Part shown: positions 1-11,492 of the stretch, one piece after another | Layout of the letters: the number at the start of each line of letters is the position of its first letter | How positions within the stretch are numbered: position 1 is the stretch's first letter | Source: Chakrabartia godavariana | GTDB lineage: Bacteria; Pseudomonadota; Alphaproteobacteria; Sphingomonadales; Sphingomonadaceae | Assembly: GCA_005518185.1 (NCBI GenBank) | Contig: RKSN01000003.1 | Location: 372,001-436,000 of the forward strand | Length of the DNA stretch: 64,000 bases | Direction: 5' to 3' | Made by a program: the position numbers and the translations under genes | The notes under the pieces: model-generated | Told to the model about the DNA's origin: nothing | Seen by the model: the letters and a program-made list of their open reading frames with translations, nothing else | Database searches by the model: none

Positions 1-107
1 CCGCAGTCACGGCGACGCCCGACTCATGACGACGCATTGTGCGACGCACAACAAAAAAATGACACGTTTGTTGCAATCTGGCTCTGATCGTTGCGCGAAC
101 GCAACAG

Positions 108-1361
<1,254 letters not shown>

Positions 1362-1410
1362 CTATAGGCAAGCGCGGCAATGGGGGCAACCGCTGCTGCG
1401 CAGTTTCCCG

Positions 1411-3162
1411 TCACGCCAGCCGTGCGGGGAGGATGCCCCGGATGGCATTGCCGATAAAGAAGCCATGGGCCAGATCGTCCACGCGCAGGTCGGCTTCCTT
1501 GGCGCGGCCCGCCTCGATCAGTTCCGAGCGCAGGGTGCTGGGCAACAGCCCGCGAGAGAGCGGCGGGGTGAGCAGGCAGCCGTCCCGCTCGACATAGAGC
1601 GAGGTGAAGCTGCCTTCGGTCAGATAGCCCTGTGCATCCGCAAAGAGCACTTCAAACGTCCCTGCCTCGGCTTTGGCCTCATCGTAAAAGGCGCGGTCGC
1701 TGGTTTTGTGGCGCAGCCGGAAATCGGTGACGTCGACGGGAAGCGGGACAACCGCGACGGCCACCGGGCCGGGCGGCGGGGGTGGCAGGGCCGAAATCTC
1801 GATAGCGACGGCGCCGCTTCTGGCGAGCAGCAGGCGGACGCGCTTCGCCTCGCGCAGGCGGAAGGTGGCGGCCTGAAGTTCGTTGCGCACGGCGTGCCGG
1901 TCAAAACTGAAGTCGAGCACCTGTGCGCTGGCCCGCATCCGGGCGAGATGGAGGTCGAGCCGCTCAATCCCCTGTTCGGGGTCGAACCGCATCGTCTCAA
2001 TGAGGTCGAAGCGCCGCTGGTCAGCCACGAATCGTCCCTTGGCAAGGCATTCGGCCCATTCCTCCGCACCACGGCTGTCGGCCACAATGCCGCCGCCAAG
2101 CCCCAATGTGGCAATGGACGCGCCGTCTTGCAAATGCAGCGTCCGGATGGCGACATTGAAGGCGGCATCCCCATCGGGATCGATGCGCCCGATGCTGCCG
2201 GTGTAGATGCCGCGCGGCCCCGCCTCCACCTCATCGATGACTTCCATCGCGCGGATCTTGGGGGCGCCGGTGATCGACCCACAGGGGTAAATGGCGCGGA
2301 TCAGATCTGCCGCACCCTTGCCCGGCGCCAGACGCGCGGTGACGGTTGAGACCATCTGGTGGACCGTCGGATAGGTTTCCACCTTGAAGAGCTGCGGCAC
2401 TTCGACCGACCCGGCGTCGGCCACGCGCGACAGGTCATTGCGCAGCAAATCGACGATCATCAGATTTTCGGCGCGCTGCTTGGGGTCGGTGCGCAGCCGG
2501 TCGACAAGCGCGGCATCCGCCTCCGCCGTGCCGCCGCGCGTCGAGGTGCCCTTCATCGGCTTGGTCGTGACCTTGCCATCGTGCAGCGCGAAGAAGAGTT
2601 CGGGCGACAGCGACAGGAGCCAGTCCTGCCCCGTCCAGACGACGCCGCCAAAGCCCGCCTGCGCCCGCATCCGCAGACCGGCATAGATGGCGAGCGGATG
2701 ACCGGCCGTGGACACATCTGCCCGCACGGTGAGATTGGCCTGATAAATGTCGCCCGCCGCAATCAGGCCCTGCACGCGGGCAAGGGCAGCGTCATAGTCG
2801 GCACGCGTGAGGCAGACGCGCGGCGCGCCCGCCCAGCCGCCGTCGGCCGGGGGCAGCAGCGCGGGAACCGCCTCGGCCGCCATCTCCTCAAAGCCCGCAA
2901 ACCGGCCAAACCAGGCGAGCGGCAGCGCGGTCGATGTGGCGCGGTCAGCCAGACGGTCTTCAAGCAGAAGCCCGGCCTCATAGGTCAGGAACCCGGCCCA
3001 GTGGCCGCCGCCCGAAAGGCGCGCAAGAAGTGCAGTGAGCGAGGCGGCGTCATGCGCCGTCACCATATCCAGAGGATCGCGGTAGAGACGGGCGGGGGCG
3101 GCGCGGCCGGGACGCGCATCATCCAGAAGGACGAAGGGACTGTCGGGGAGCCGGCCTGCCAT
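1411..3162 (-). CDS. pabB: Aminodeoxychorismate synthase component I fused to aminodeoxychorismate lyase (PabB-PabC)
   Basis: Bifunctional folate-pathway enzyme of 583 aa. Residues about 115-370 are the chorismate-binding domain: K-P-M-K-G-T near 201-206, N-L-M-I-V-D-L-L-R-N-D near 233-243, and G-S-I-T-G-A-P-K near 295-302. These belong to the PabB/TrpE family. Residues about 383-583 look like a class IV PLP aminotransferase, with F-D-L-I-E-T-M-R at its start and a lysine in R-H-K-T-S-D-R (K486) that is the likely PLP lysine of a 4-amino-4-deoxychorismate lyase. One chain would therefore turn chorismate plus ammonia (from a PabA subunit encoded elsewhere) into p-aminobenzoate. The fusion is common in alphaproteobacteria. 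An anthranilate synthase is an alternative for the first half, but the attached lyase domain argues for the folate role. Confidence 0.92.
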   Translation of the reverse strand: MAGRLPDSPFVLLDDARPGRAAPARLYRDPLDMVTAHDAASLTALLARLSGGGHWAGFLTYEAGLLLEDRLADRATSTALPLAWFGRFAGFEEMAAEAVPALLPPADGGWAGAPRVCLTRADYDAALARVQGLIAAGDIYQANLTVRADVSTAGHPLAIYAGLRMRAQAGFGGVVWTGQDWLLSLSPELFFALHDGKVTTKPMKGTSTRGGTAEADAALVDRLRTDPKQRAENLMIVDLLRNDLSRVADAGSVEVPQLFKVETYPTVHQMVSTVTARLAPGKGAADLIRAIYPCGSITGAPKIRAMEVIDEVEAGPRGIYTGSIGRIDPDGDAAFNVAIRTLHLQDGASIATLGLGGGIVADSRGAEEWAECLAKGRFVADQRRFDLIETMRFDPEQGIERLDLHLARMRASAQVLDFSFDRHAVRNELQAATFRLREAKRVRLLLARSGAVAIEISALPPPPPGPVAVAVVPLPVDVTDFRLRHKTSDRAFYDEAKAEAGTFEVLFADAQGYLTEGSFTSLYVERDGCLLTPPLSRGLLPSTLRSELIEAGRAKEADLRVDDLAHGFFIGNAIRGILPARLA

Positions 3163-3269
3163 GCGCGGCTATTGGCAGGACAGCACCCGAAATGCCAGTG
3201 CCCTGCTGTTGATAGAGGATGGTGCGGGCGCTACCCATGACGCCATTTCATTTTACCCCAGAGGTTTCC

Positions 3270-5192
3270 ATGCGTCTGACATCCCTTGCCGCCCTCGCGT
3301 TCCTGATCGCAGGCCCTGCTTTTGCGCAGACCGTCGAAAAGCCTGCGGCCATCATCGTCGATGGCGTGCCCCCCGTCCCGGCGGAGCTGGCGACGGCGAC
3401 GCGGCCCTATATGGAATATCGCACCGCGACCTTCCTCGGCTGGCACCCGACCGACAAGTCGATGCTGATTGCCACGCGGTTCGGCAACACCGCGCAGATC
3501 CACCGCGTCGCCACGCCCATGGGCGCCCGCACGCAGATGAGCTTTGAATCCGAACCCGTGGCCGGTGGCAGCTGGGCGCCCAAGACGGGCGACGTCCTCG
3601 TCGTCGAAAAGGATGTCGGCGGCAGCGAGTTCTACCAGCTCTATACGCTGAAGGACGGGCAGCTCACCCTCCTCACCGATGGCAAGAGCCGCAACCAGTT
3701 TTCCACCTGGTCGGGCGATGGCAAGCTGATCGCCTACAGCTCGACCAAGCGGAACGGCACCGACAGCGACCTCTATGTGATGGACCCGCGCAACCCGGCA
3801 AGCGCGCGGATGGTGGCGCAGGTGCAGGGCGGCGGCTGGGCGATCTCCACCTTCGCGCCTGACAGCAAGACCGCCATTGTCGGAAATTACCGGTCGATCA
3901 CCGATGTCGATCTCTACCGGCTCGATCTCGCGACCGGCGCGATGACGCCCATCGGCAACACCGCGCGCGAGATCGCCTATAATCAGGTCGACTATGCCCC
4001 CGATGGCACGCTGTGGGTGCTGAGCGACGAGGGATCGGACGTGCAGCGCCTCGGCACGCTTGATCCCGCCACCGGCAGGTTCACCGCCCGCGCACCCGCC
4101 GAACCTTGGGATGTCGAGGCGTTCAAGATGTCCAGCGACGGCCGCTTCATCGCTTATGTCGTGAACGAAGCCGGGGTCAGCCGTGTCCGCCTGCTCGATC
4201 CGGCGACCGGCAAGGCGCGGACCGTGTCGGCGTTGCCGACCGGCGTGGTCGGATCGATCGAAGTGGCCGATGATGGCGAGATCGGCCTTGGCCTCTCCTC
4301 GGCGCGCAGCCCGTCCGATGCGTACAGCATCAACCCGGACACGCTCGCCGTCACGCGCTGGACGGCAAGCGAGACCGGCGGGCTGGATGCGACGAAGAAT
4401 GCCGAACCCGCGCTCGTCGAGATCAAGAGCTTTGACGGGCTCAAGATGTCGGGCTTCCTCTATCGGCCCGACGCCTCCAAATTCCCCGGCAAGCGGCCGA
4501 TGCTGATGTGGGTGCATGGCGGCCCGGAAAGCCAGAGCCGCCCGGCCTTTATCGGCGCGTACAACTATCTCGTGAACGAACTCGGCATTGCGCTCTTCTA
4601 CCCCAATGTCCGGGGCTCGTCGGGCTATGGGAAGACCTTTGTCGGCCTCGACAACGGGCCGTTCAAGCGCGAGGATTCGGTGAAGGACATGGGCGCCTTC
4701 TTAGACGCGCTGGCGAATGACCCTGCCCTCGATGCCAAGAGGTTTGCGCTCACCGGTCGGTCCTATGGCGGCTATATGTGCTATGCCGCCGCCGTCTGGT
4801 TTGCCGACAAGCTGAAGAGCACGCACTGCGTCGTCGCCATCTCCAACTTCGTGACCTTCCTTGAGACGACGCAGAGCTACCGGCGCGATCTGCGCCGCGT
4901 CGAATATGGCGATGAGCGCGACCCCAAGCAGCGCGCCAAGCTGCTCGCCATCTCCCCGCTGGAACGCGTGAAGGAGATGAAGAAGCCGATGTTCACCGTG
5001 ACCGGCGGCAACGACCCCCGCGTCCCCGCGTCCGAAGCCGAACAGGTGGTGAAGGCGATCCGCAGCCAGGGCGGCACCGTCTGGCACCTGCTCGCCACCA
5101 ATGAGGGCCACATCTGGGGCAAGAAGGAGAATAACGACTACGCCTTCTGGTCCGCGCTGCAATTCTACCGGAAGACCCTGCTCGAGGAGTGA
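3270..5192 (+). CDS. Secreted S9-family serine peptidase (prolyl oligopeptidase / acylaminoacyl-peptidase type)
   Basis: Exported 640-aa peptidase. It begins with a signal peptide (M-R-L-T-S-L-A-A-L-A-F-L-I-A-G-P-A-F-A, cut after AQ-like residues). About 370 residues with beta-propeller character follow, then an alpha/beta-hydrolase domain. The catalytic triad is visible: S498 in G-R-S-Y-G-G-Y, D582 in G-G-N-D-P-R-V, and H614 in N-E-G-H. The start is placed at the ATG at 3270 because C-C-A-G-A-G-G lies just upstream and the signal peptide begins there; an upstream in-frame start would bury the signal. Likely role: trimming of oligopeptides in the periplasm. The exact substrate class (prolyl, acylaminoacyl or dipeptidyl) is not readable from the motifs. 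Confidence 0.9.
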   Translation: MRLTSLAALAFLIAGPAFAQTVEKPAAIIVDGVPPVPAELATATRPYMEYRTATFLGWHPTDKSMLIATRFGNTAQIHRVATPMGARTQMSFESEPVAGGSWAPKTGDVLVVEKDVGGSEFYQLYTLKDGQLTLLTDGKSRNQFSTWSGDGKLIAYSSTKRNGTDSDLYVMDPRNPASARMVAQVQGGGWAISTFAPDSKTAIVGNYRSITDVDLYRLDLATGAMTPIGNTAREIAYNQVDYAPDGTLWVLSDEGSDVQRLGTLDPATGRFTARAPAEPWDVEAFKMSSDGRFIAYVVNEAGVSRVRLLDPATGKARTVSALPTGVVGSIEVADDGEIGLGLSSARSPSDAYSINPDTLAVTRWTASETGGLDATKNAEPALVEIKSFDGLKMSGFLYRPDASKFPGKRPMLMWVHGGPESQSRPAFIGAYNYLVNELGIALFYPNVRGSSGYGKTFVGLDNGPFKREDSVKDMGAFLDALANDPALDAKRFALTGRSYGGYMCYAAAVWFADKLKSTHCVVAISNFVTFLETTQSYRRDLRRVEYGDERDPKQRAKLLAISPLERVKEMKKPMFTVTGGNDPRVPASEAEQVVKAIRSQGGTVWHLLATNEGHIWGKKENNDYAFWSALQFYRKTLLEE

Positions 5193-5202
5193 GGACGCAA
5201 CC

Positions 5203-5347
5203 AAATCCTCCCCCGACGGGGGAGGTGGCAGCCCACAGGGCTGACGGAGGGGGAGCCGGGTGCACGGCACGTTTGTCGACCGCGCACCTGGCCCCACGCC
5301 CCCTCCACCGCTGCGCGGTCCCCCTCCCCCGGCGGGGGAGGATTTAT
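5203..5347. repeat. Inverted-repeat intergenic element, family A (AAATCCTCCCCC arms)
   Basis: The arms at about 5203-5225 and 5324-5347 are inverted copies of A-A-A-T-C-C-T-C-C-C-C-C-G-(A/C)-C-G-G-G-G-G-A-G-G, and each arm is itself palindromic. The sequences inside the arms (GGCAGCCC... and ...GGACCGC) are also loosely inverted. It sits between the S9 peptidase and map, in a 347-bp stretch without a gene. Confidence 0.8.
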
Positions 5348-5374
5348 ACTTCGTCGGTCCCGTCCCTTCCGTTC

Positions 5375-5480
5375 GTCATCCTGAACTTGTTTCAGGATCC
5401 ATTGGCATCCATGCGCCCGAACGAAGCGCCTCTGCTCGACGATTCGGTGTTCATGGATGCTGAAACAAGTTCAGCATGAC
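5375..5480. repeat. Inverted-repeat intergenic element, family B (CCTGAACTTGTTTCAGG arms)
   Basis: The arms at 5375-5400 and 5455-5480 are inverted copies agreeing at 24 of 26 positions (GTCATCCTGAACTTGTTTCAGGATCC against its partner). Each arm contains the internal palindrome C-C-T-G-A-A-(N)-T-T-C-A-G-G. The element fills the space between family A and the start of map. I recognise this type as a widespread repeat of sphingomonad genomes. Confidence 0.8.
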
Positions 5481-5539
5481 GCGGTTTGGACTTTAGTCCT
5501 CCGTTTGCGCCCACCCCCAATCCCGCCTATATCCGCCGC

Positions 5540-6370
5540 ATGACTCAATATCAGATCGTGACCGATGATTCCGTTCCCGTGCGCTCCGGCGCGATCCGGC
5601 TGCATGGGCCGGAAGCGTTTGATGGCATGCGCAAGGCGGGCAGGCTTGCCGCCGAAATCCTCGACGCGCTCGTCCCCTTCATCCAGCCGGGCGTGACAAC
5701 GCAGGCGATTGACGATCTGGTCCGCACGATGACGTTCGATGCGGGTGCCGTGCCCGCGACGCTCAACTATCGGGGCTATACGCACAGCTGCTGCACCTCG
5801 ATCAACCATGTCATCTGTCACGGCATTCCCGGCCCCAAGGCGCTGAAGAGCGGCGACATCGTGAATGTCGACGTCACGCCCATCGTCGATGGCTGGCATG
5901 GCGACACCAACCGCACCTATCTGGTCGGCGACGTGCCGATCAAGGCGCGGCGCCTCGTTGAAACCACCTTCGAGGCGCTGATGCTCGGCATCGAACAGGC
6001 CAAGCCCGGCAACCATCTGGGCGACATTTCGCACGCCATTCAGGTTCATGCCGAAAAGCAGCGCTTTGGCGTGGTGCGCGATTTCTGCGGGCACGGCATT
6101 GGCCGCCTGTTCCACGACGCGCCTGAGGTCGTCCATGTCGGCCGCCCCGGCACCGGCCCGGAACTGAAGCCCGGCATGTTCTTCACGATCGAGCCCATGG
6201 TCAATATCGGCCGCCCGGACTGCAAGGTGCTCGACGATGGCTGGACGGCGGTGACGCGCGACCGGACGCTCTCGGCCCAGTTCGAACACACGATCGGCAT
6301 CACCGAAACGGGCTGTGAGATCTTCACCAAGAGCCCGGCGGGACTCGACCTGCCGCATCGTCCGGCCTGA
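5540..6370 (+). CDS. map: Type I methionine aminopeptidase
   Basis: Removes the initiator methionine from nascent proteins in the cytosol. The protein is 276 aa. All five metal ligands can be read: D111, D122, H185, E218 and E249. They lie in V-N-V-D-V-T-P, W-H-G-D-T-N, F-C-G-H-G-I-G, F-T-I-E-P-M and Q-F-E-H-T. H94 in V-I-C-H-G-I-P is the usual substrate-contacting histidine. There is no N-terminal zinc-finger extension. I prefer the ATG at 5540; a TTG at 5486 is in frame but lies directly after repeat family B and has no ribosome site. Transcription probably ends at the hairpin near 6462-6487. Confidence 0.95.
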   Translation: MTQYQIVTDDSVPVRSGAIRLHGPEAFDGMRKAGRLAAEILDALVPFIQPGVTTQAIDDLVRTMTFDAGAVPATLNYRGYTHSCCTSINHVICHGIPGPKALKSGDIVNVDVTPIVDGWHGDTNRTYLVGDVPIKARRLVETTFEALMLGIEQAKPGNHLGDISHAIQVHAEKQRFGVVRDFCGHGIGRLFHDAPEVVHVGRPGTGPELKPGMFFTIEPMVNIGRPDCKVLDDGWTAVTRDRTLSAQFEHTIGITETGCEIFTKSPAGLDLPHRPA

Positions 6371-6442
6371 TTCGCGCCAAGACGCGCACGCGGCCCGTCG
6401 CGTAATAAAATTGCGCGCGATCGATATCTGACTATTTTTTGA

Positions 6443-6928
<486 letters not shown>

Positions 6929-7009
6929 TTTCTCGCACGCCCCGTCCGCGCGGACGCGCGGCAGCGGACACTCCATCAACGGACTTCAATCAAGGAAGGT
7001 AACAACAAC

Positions 7010-8419
7010 ATGGCCACTCCGGCAGACATTCTGAAGCAGATCAAGGATCAGGAGATCGAGTGGGTCGACCTCCGTTTCACCGACCCCAAGGGCAAGTGGC
7101 AGCACCTGACCATGTGCGCCGGCGTGATGGGCGAAGATGAGCTGACCGACGGCCTGATGTTCGACGGCTCGTCGATCGAAGGCTGGAAGGCGATCAACGA
7201 GTCGGACATGATCCTGAAGCCGGACCTCGACGCCGTCTATGTCGATCCGTTCAGCGCGACGCCGATGATGATCATCTTCTGCGACATCGTGGAACCCTCG
7301 ACCGGCGAACTCTATTCGCGTGACCCGCGTTCGACCGCCAAGCGCGCCGAAGCCTATCTCAAGTCGACCGGCATCGGCGACACCGTCTATGTCGGCCCGG
7401 AGGCCGAATTCTTCATGTTCGACGACGTGAAGTTCGATAACGGCTACAACACCAGCTATTACAAGCTCGACGATATCGAACTGCCGACCAACACCGGCAC
7501 GCACTATGAAAGCGGCAACCTTGGCCACCGTCCGCGTGCCAAGGGCGGCTACTTCCCGGTGGCACCGGTCGATTCGGCGCAGGACATCCGCGCGGAAATG
7601 GTTTCGACCATGCTCGAAATGGGCCTGCCCTGCGACAAGCACCACCACGAAGTGGCGGCAGCCCAGCATGAGCTCGGCCTCACCTTCGGCACGCTGACGC
7701 AGACGGCCGACCGCATGCAGATCTACAAGTATGTCGTCCACATGGTCGCCCAGGCCTATGGCAAGACGGCCACGTTCATGCCGAAGCCGATCAAGGAAGA
7801 TAACGGCTCGGGCATGCACACCCACTTCTCGATCTGGGAAAAGGGTCAGCCGCTCTTCGCCGGCAACGGCTATGCCGGCCTGTCGGAAATGTGCCTGTTC
7901 TTCATCGGCGGCATCATCAAGCACGCCAAGGCGATCAACGCCTTCTCCAACCCGTCGACCAACAGCTACAAGCGTCTGGTCCCGGGTTATGAAGCGCCGG
8001 TTCTGCTCGCCTACTCGGCCCGCAACCGTTCGGCCTCGTGCCGCATTCCGTACGGCGCCGGTGCCAAGGCGAAGCGCGTGGAAATCCGCTTCCCCGACGC
8101 GATGGCCAACCCTTATCTGTGCTATGCCGCGCTGATGATGGCGGGCCTCGACGGGATCCAGAACAAGATCCACCCGGGCGATGCCATGGACAAGAACCTC
8201 TATGATCTTCCGCCGGAAGAACTGGCCCAGGTTCCGACCGTGTGCGGCTCGCTCCGTGAGGCGCTCGAAGCGCTCGAAGCCGATCACGCCTTCCTCCTGA
8301 AGGGCGACGTGTTCAGCAAGGAACAGATCGACGCCTATATCGAAATCAAGATGGGCGAAGTCGCGCGTTGGGAAATGACCCCGTCGCCGGTCGAATTCGA
8401 CATGTACTACAGCGCGTAA
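7010..8419 (+). CDS. glnA: Type I glutamine synthetase
   Basis: Dodecameric ATP-dependent enzyme that joins glutamate and ammonia. At 469 aa it has the GSI length and signatures: F-D-G-S-S-I-E-G-W near residue 50, G-P-E-A-E-F-F, the H-C-D-type metal region, and N-R-S-A-S-C-R-I-P. The adenylylation tyrosine is Y398 in N-L-Y-D-L-P-P-E-E, so it should be controlled by GlnE together with GlnB. A strong ribosome site (AAGGAAGG) precedes the ATG. Two hairpins follow; the second is a textbook intrinsic terminator. Confidence 0.97.
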   Translation: MATPADILKQIKDQEIEWVDLRFTDPKGKWQHLTMCAGVMGEDELTDGLMFDGSSIEGWKAINESDMILKPDLDAVYVDPFSATPMMIIFCDIVEPSTGELYSRDPRSTAKRAEAYLKSTGIGDTVYVGPEAEFFMFDDVKFDNGYNTSYYKLDDIELPTNTGTHYESGNLGHRPRAKGGYFPVAPVDSAQDIRAEMVSTMLEMGLPCDKHHHEVAAAQHELGLTFGTLTQTADRMQIYKYVVHMVAQAYGKTATFMPKPIKEDNGSGMHTHFSIWEKGQPLFAGNGYAGLSEMCLFFIGGIIKHAKAINAFSNPSTNSYKRLVPGYEAPVLLAYSARNRSASCRIPYGAGAKAKRVEIRFPDAMANPYLCYAALMMAGLDGIQNKIHPGDAMDKNLYDLPPEELAQVPTVCGSLREALEALEADHAFLLKGDVFSKEQIDAYIEIKMGEVARWEMTPSPVEFDMYYSA

Positions 8420-8428
8420 GACCTTGAT

Positions 8429-8455
8429 CGCCCGAGGCTGGCTCAGCCTCAGGCG
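8429..8455 (+). repeat. Hairpin directly after glnA
   Basis: GAGGCTG (8434-8440) and CAGCCTC (8444-8450) pair across a 3-nt loop. After one mismatch, CGCC and GGCG extend the stem. No T-tract follows, so it may protect the 3' end of the message rather than terminate it. Confidence 0.55.
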
Positions 8456-8506
8456 TGAATCATGGTCTCAACAAATAGCGCACATATCCGTCCAACGGAC
8501 AGCAGG

Positions 8507-8540
8507 ACGCCCGGAGGGAAACCTCCGGGCGTTTTGTTTT
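8507..8540 (+). terminator. Intrinsic terminator of glnBA
   Basis: ACGCCCGGAGG, a GAAA tetraloop at 8518-8521, then CCTCCGGGCGT and TTTGTTTT. It is a perfect GC-rich stem with a U-rich tail. Confidence 0.92.
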
Positions 8541-8607
8541 GGGCGCCAAGGCCTTGTTTCATCTCCTTCGTCTCGGCACACAGTGGCAACGCACATCGGA
8601 GATCCAC

Positions 8608-9933
8608 ATGACCGCCACATTCGCCCGCCCTCTCCTTCTCGGTCTGCTGCTCGGCATGGCAGCGCCGGCTTCGGCTGCGCTCACGCCGGCCGAGACAAAG
8701 ATGACCGCGACGATCGACGCCGAATATGAGCGCACGGTTGGCCTGCTGCAGAAGCTGGTCGATCAGAATTCGGGTTCGATGAATCTGGACGGCGTCGAAA
8801 TTGTCGGCCGCATGATGCGCGCCGAGCTGGAGCCGCTGGGCTTCACGGTCGAATGGAAACCCATGGCGGCGGCGAAGCGCGCGGGGCATCTGATCGCGAC
8901 CAAGACGGGAAAGGCGGGCACCAAGCGCCTGCTGCTGATCGCGCACCTGGACACGGTGTTTGAGAAGGACTCGCCCTTCCAGAGCTTCAAGCGACGCACC
9001 GCAGACGGCGTCGATGAGGCCGAGGGGCCGGGCGCGGGCGACGACAAGGGCGGGCTGGTCACCATCGTGGCGGCCCTGCGCGCGATGCAGGCGGCGGGCA
9101 CGCTGAAGGCCGCCAATATCGAAATCCACATGACGGGCGATGAAGAAGATTCAGGCGACCCGATCACCCTTGCCCGCGCCGATCTGATCGCGGCGGGCAA
9201 GCGCGCGGACGCCGCGCTCGATTTTGAAGGGCTGGTGCGCGAAGAGGGCAAGGACATGGGATCGATCGCCCGCCGCTCCTCGAACAGCTGGACGCTGACC
9301 GCGACGGGCAAATCGGGCCACAGCTCCGGCATCTTCAGCGCAAGTGCAGGCGACGGCGCGATCTATGAACTTACCCGCATCATCAGCCGCTTCCGCAGCG
9401 ACCTGCCCGAACCCAACCTCACCTTCAATGTCGGCCTGATCGCGGGCGGACAGGAAGCGAGCCTTGATGCCGATGGTGTGCGCGCGACGGCCAAGGGGAA
9501 GACCAACATCATCCCCGGCATCGCGATTGCGCGCGGCGATTTCCGCACGCTTTCCCAGGCGCAGACCGAACGGGTGAAGGCGAAGATGAGCGCCATCGTC
9601 GCCACCCACGCGCCGCTGACCGCGGCCACGATCACCTTTGAGCCCGGCGGCTATCCCGCCATGGCGCCCACGCCCGGCAACAAGGCGCTGCTCGACCGGC
9701 TGAACATCGTCAACAAGGACATGGGCCTGCCCGAAATGCCCGTGCTCGACCCGCTGAAACGCGGCGCGGGCGACATCTCCTTCGTCGCCGATGATGTCGA
9801 CAGCATTGCGGGCCTTGGCCCCTATAGCCGGGGCGACCATGCGCCGGGCGAAACCGTCGACCTGCTCAGCATCAAGACGCAGGCCAAGCGCGCTGCCATC
9901 ATCATGTCACGCCTTTCGCGTGAAAAGCGATGA
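8608..9933 (+). CDS. Exported M20-family metallopeptidase (glutamate carboxypeptidase-like)
   Basis: Zinc exopeptidase of 441 aa with a signal peptide (M-T-A-T-F-A-R-P-L-L-L-G-L-L-L-G-M-A-A, then P-A-S-A-A). Metal-site motifs of the M20 family are present: H113 and D115 in A-H-L-D-T-V-F, the shared Asp near 145 in G-A-G-D-D-K-G-G, and E179-E180 in G-D-E-E-D-S-G. A dimerisation insert lies between about 225 and 330. The start at 8608 is chosen because GGAG lies upstream and the signal peptide begins there. It is probably a periplasmic peptidase releasing C-terminal Glu-type residues or splitting dipeptides. The gene sits alone after the glnA terminator. Confidence 0.88.
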   Translation: MTATFARPLLLGLLLGMAAPASAALTPAETKMTATIDAEYERTVGLLQKLVDQNSGSMNLDGVEIVGRMMRAELEPLGFTVEWKPMAAAKRAGHLIATKTGKAGTKRLLLIAHLDTVFEKDSPFQSFKRRTADGVDEAEGPGAGDDKGGLVTIVAALRAMQAAGTLKAANIEIHMTGDEEDSGDPITLARADLIAAGKRADAALDFEGLVREEGKDMGSIARRSSNSWTLTATGKSGHSSGIFSASAGDGAIYELTRIISRFRSDLPEPNLTFNVGLIAGGQEASLDADGVRATAKGKTNIIPGIAIARGDFRTLSQAQTERVKAKMSAIVATHAPLTAATITFEPGGYPAMAPTPGNKALLDRLNIVNKDMGLPEMPVLDPLKRGAGDISFVADDVDSIAGLGPYSRGDHAPGETVDLLSIKTQAKRAAIIMSRLSREKR

Positions 9934-9941
9934 CTTGAACG

Positions 9942-9957
9942 TTGACGTTCACGTAAA
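9942..9957. promoter_or_regulatory. Palindromic operator-like site upstream of the aldehyde dehydrogenase
   Basis: TTGACGTTCACGTAAA is an imperfect palindrome 75 bp before the aldehyde dehydrogenase ATG. It agrees at 13 of 16 positions with the palindrome at 26366-26381 in front of the enoyl-CoA hydratase. Half-sites of the form TTnACG...CGTAAA are what I remember for the MerR-family regulator LiuR; this is recollection, not a search. Confidence 0.45.
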
Positions 9958-10032
9958 AAGTCCCAAATCAAAACTCGATCCCCCGGTCGGGCGACTCACG
10001 AGACCCCGCATAAGAGATTCAAGGAGAGTGAC

Positions 10033-11457
10033 ATGGACAGCTATCTGAAGAACTATATCAACGGCCAATGGGTCGACAGCATCGGTGGCAAGCGCCATCA
10101 GGTCATTTCGCCCTCGACCGAAGAGCCCTGCACCGAAATCGTCCTTGGCACCAAGGCCGATGTCGATGCCGCCGTCGCGGCCGCCAAGGAAGCCTTCAAG
10201 ACCTTCAGCCAGACCACTCGTGAGGAGCGCATCGCCCTCATGGAGCGCGTCGTGGAAGAGTATAAGAAGCGGGCGGGCGACCTGGCCCTGTCCATGTCGA
10301 AGGAAATGGGCGCGCCGCTGAGCTTTGCGTCCACCGCACAGGTCGGCGCCGGCATTGGCGGCTTCATGGGCACGCTCGAAGCGCTCAAGGAGTTCAACTT
10401 CACCGAGCAGGCGGGTGCCGCCAAGGTCGTCTATGAACCGATGGGCGTCGTCGGCCTGATCACGCCGTGGAACTGGCCGCTCAACCAGATCGCGCTCAAG
10501 GTCGCGCCGTGCCTCGCCGCCGGCAACACGATGATCCTGAAGCCGTCGGAAGAATGCCCCGGCAACGCAGCGATCTTTGCCGAGATCATGCACGCGGCCG
10601 GCGTCCCCGCCGGTGTCTTCAACCTCGTGCAGGGCGATGGCCCGACCGTGGGCGAAGCGATCTCCTCGCACCCCGACATCGACATGGTGAGCTTCACCGG
10701 CTCGACGCGCGCGGGCATCCTCGTCGCCAAGGCGGCAGCCGACACCGTCAAGCGCGTCCACCAGGAACTCGGCGGCAAGTCGCCCAACCTCGTCCTGCCG
10801 GGTGCCGACCTCAACGCGACGCTGCCCGCGACCGTCTCCGGCGTGTGGATCAACTCGGGCCAGAGCTGCATCAGCCCGGCGCGCATCCTCGTCCACAAGG
10901 ATCAGGAAGCCGAAGCCATCGGCGTCATCAAGGGCATCATGGAAAGCATCCAGGTCGGTGACCCGCTGTCCGAAGGCGGCCATATCGGCCCGGTCGTCAA
11001 CAAGGCGCAGTATGAGAAGATCCAGGGCCTGATCCAGTCGGGCATCGATGAGGGCGCCAAGCTCGAAACTGGCGGCACGGGCCTGCCGTCGAACGTCAAC
11101 CGTGGCTATTACATCAAGCCGACCGTGTTCTCCGGCGTGACGCGCGACATGCGCATCGCGAAGGAAGAAATCTTCGGCCCGGTCGCAGCCGTCATCACCT
11201 ATGCGGACCTTGATGAAGCCATCGAGATCGCCAACGACACCGAATATGGCCTGTCGGCCGCCATTTCGGGCGACCCCGCCAAGGCTGCGGAAGTCGCGCC
11301 GAAGCTGCGTGCTGGCAATGTCGCGATCAACAACTGGGGCCCGTCGCCGGGCGCCCCGTTCGGCGGCTACAAGCAGTCGGGCAATGGTCGCGAAGCCGGC
11401 ATCTTCGGCTTGCGCGACTTCATGGAAGTCAAGGCAATCAGCGGTCTTCCCGCCTGA
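10033..11457 (+). CDS. NAD(P)-dependent aldehyde dehydrogenase
   Basis: Cytosolic ALDH-superfamily enzyme of 474 aa that oxidises an aldehyde to the acid. Motifs: W-N-W-P-L near residue 148 and K-P-S-E-E at the nucleotide site, G-S-T-R-A-G in the Rossmann fold, the general base E245 in H-Q-E-L-G-G-K, and the nucleophile C279 in N-S-G-Q-S-C. E-I-F-G-P-V follows further on. The ribosome site AAGGAG precedes the ATG. An operator-like palindrome lies upstream and an intrinsic terminator directly downstream, so it is probably a single-gene unit. The substrate is unknown; the operator suggests acyl-CoA or branched-chain catabolism. Confidence 0.93.
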   Translation: MDSYLKNYINGQWVDSIGGKRHQVISPSTEEPCTEIVLGTKADVDAAVAAAKEAFKTFSQTTREERIALMERVVEEYKKRAGDLALSMSKEMGAPLSFASTAQVGAGIGGFMGTLEALKEFNFTEQAGAAKVVYEPMGVVGLITPWNWPLNQIALKVAPCLAAGNTMILKPSEECPGNAAIFAEIMHAAGVPAGVFNLVQGDGPTVGEAISSHPDIDMVSFTGSTRAGILVAKAAADTVKRVHQELGGKSPNLVLPGADLNATLPATVSGVWINSGQSCISPARILVHKDQEAEAIGVIKGIMESIQVGDPLSEGGHIGPVVNKAQYEKIQGLIQSGIDEGAKLETGGTGLPSNVNRGYYIKPTVFSGVTRDMRIAKEEIFGPVAAVITYADLDEAIEIANDTEYGLSAAISGDPAKAAEVAPKLRAGNVAINNWGPSPGAPFGGYKQSGNGREAGIFGLRDFMEVKAISGLPA

Positions 11458-11492
11458 GGCGATCAAGGCGGTGTTCATCCGTCCTGAAACAC

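Noticed and set aside
37-51. Palindrome TTGTGCGACGCACAA near the window start, followed by a run of A.
   Set aside because: The A-run is on the wrong side for a terminator of the minus-strand aminotransferase, and the loop is only three bases. No gene context supports another role.
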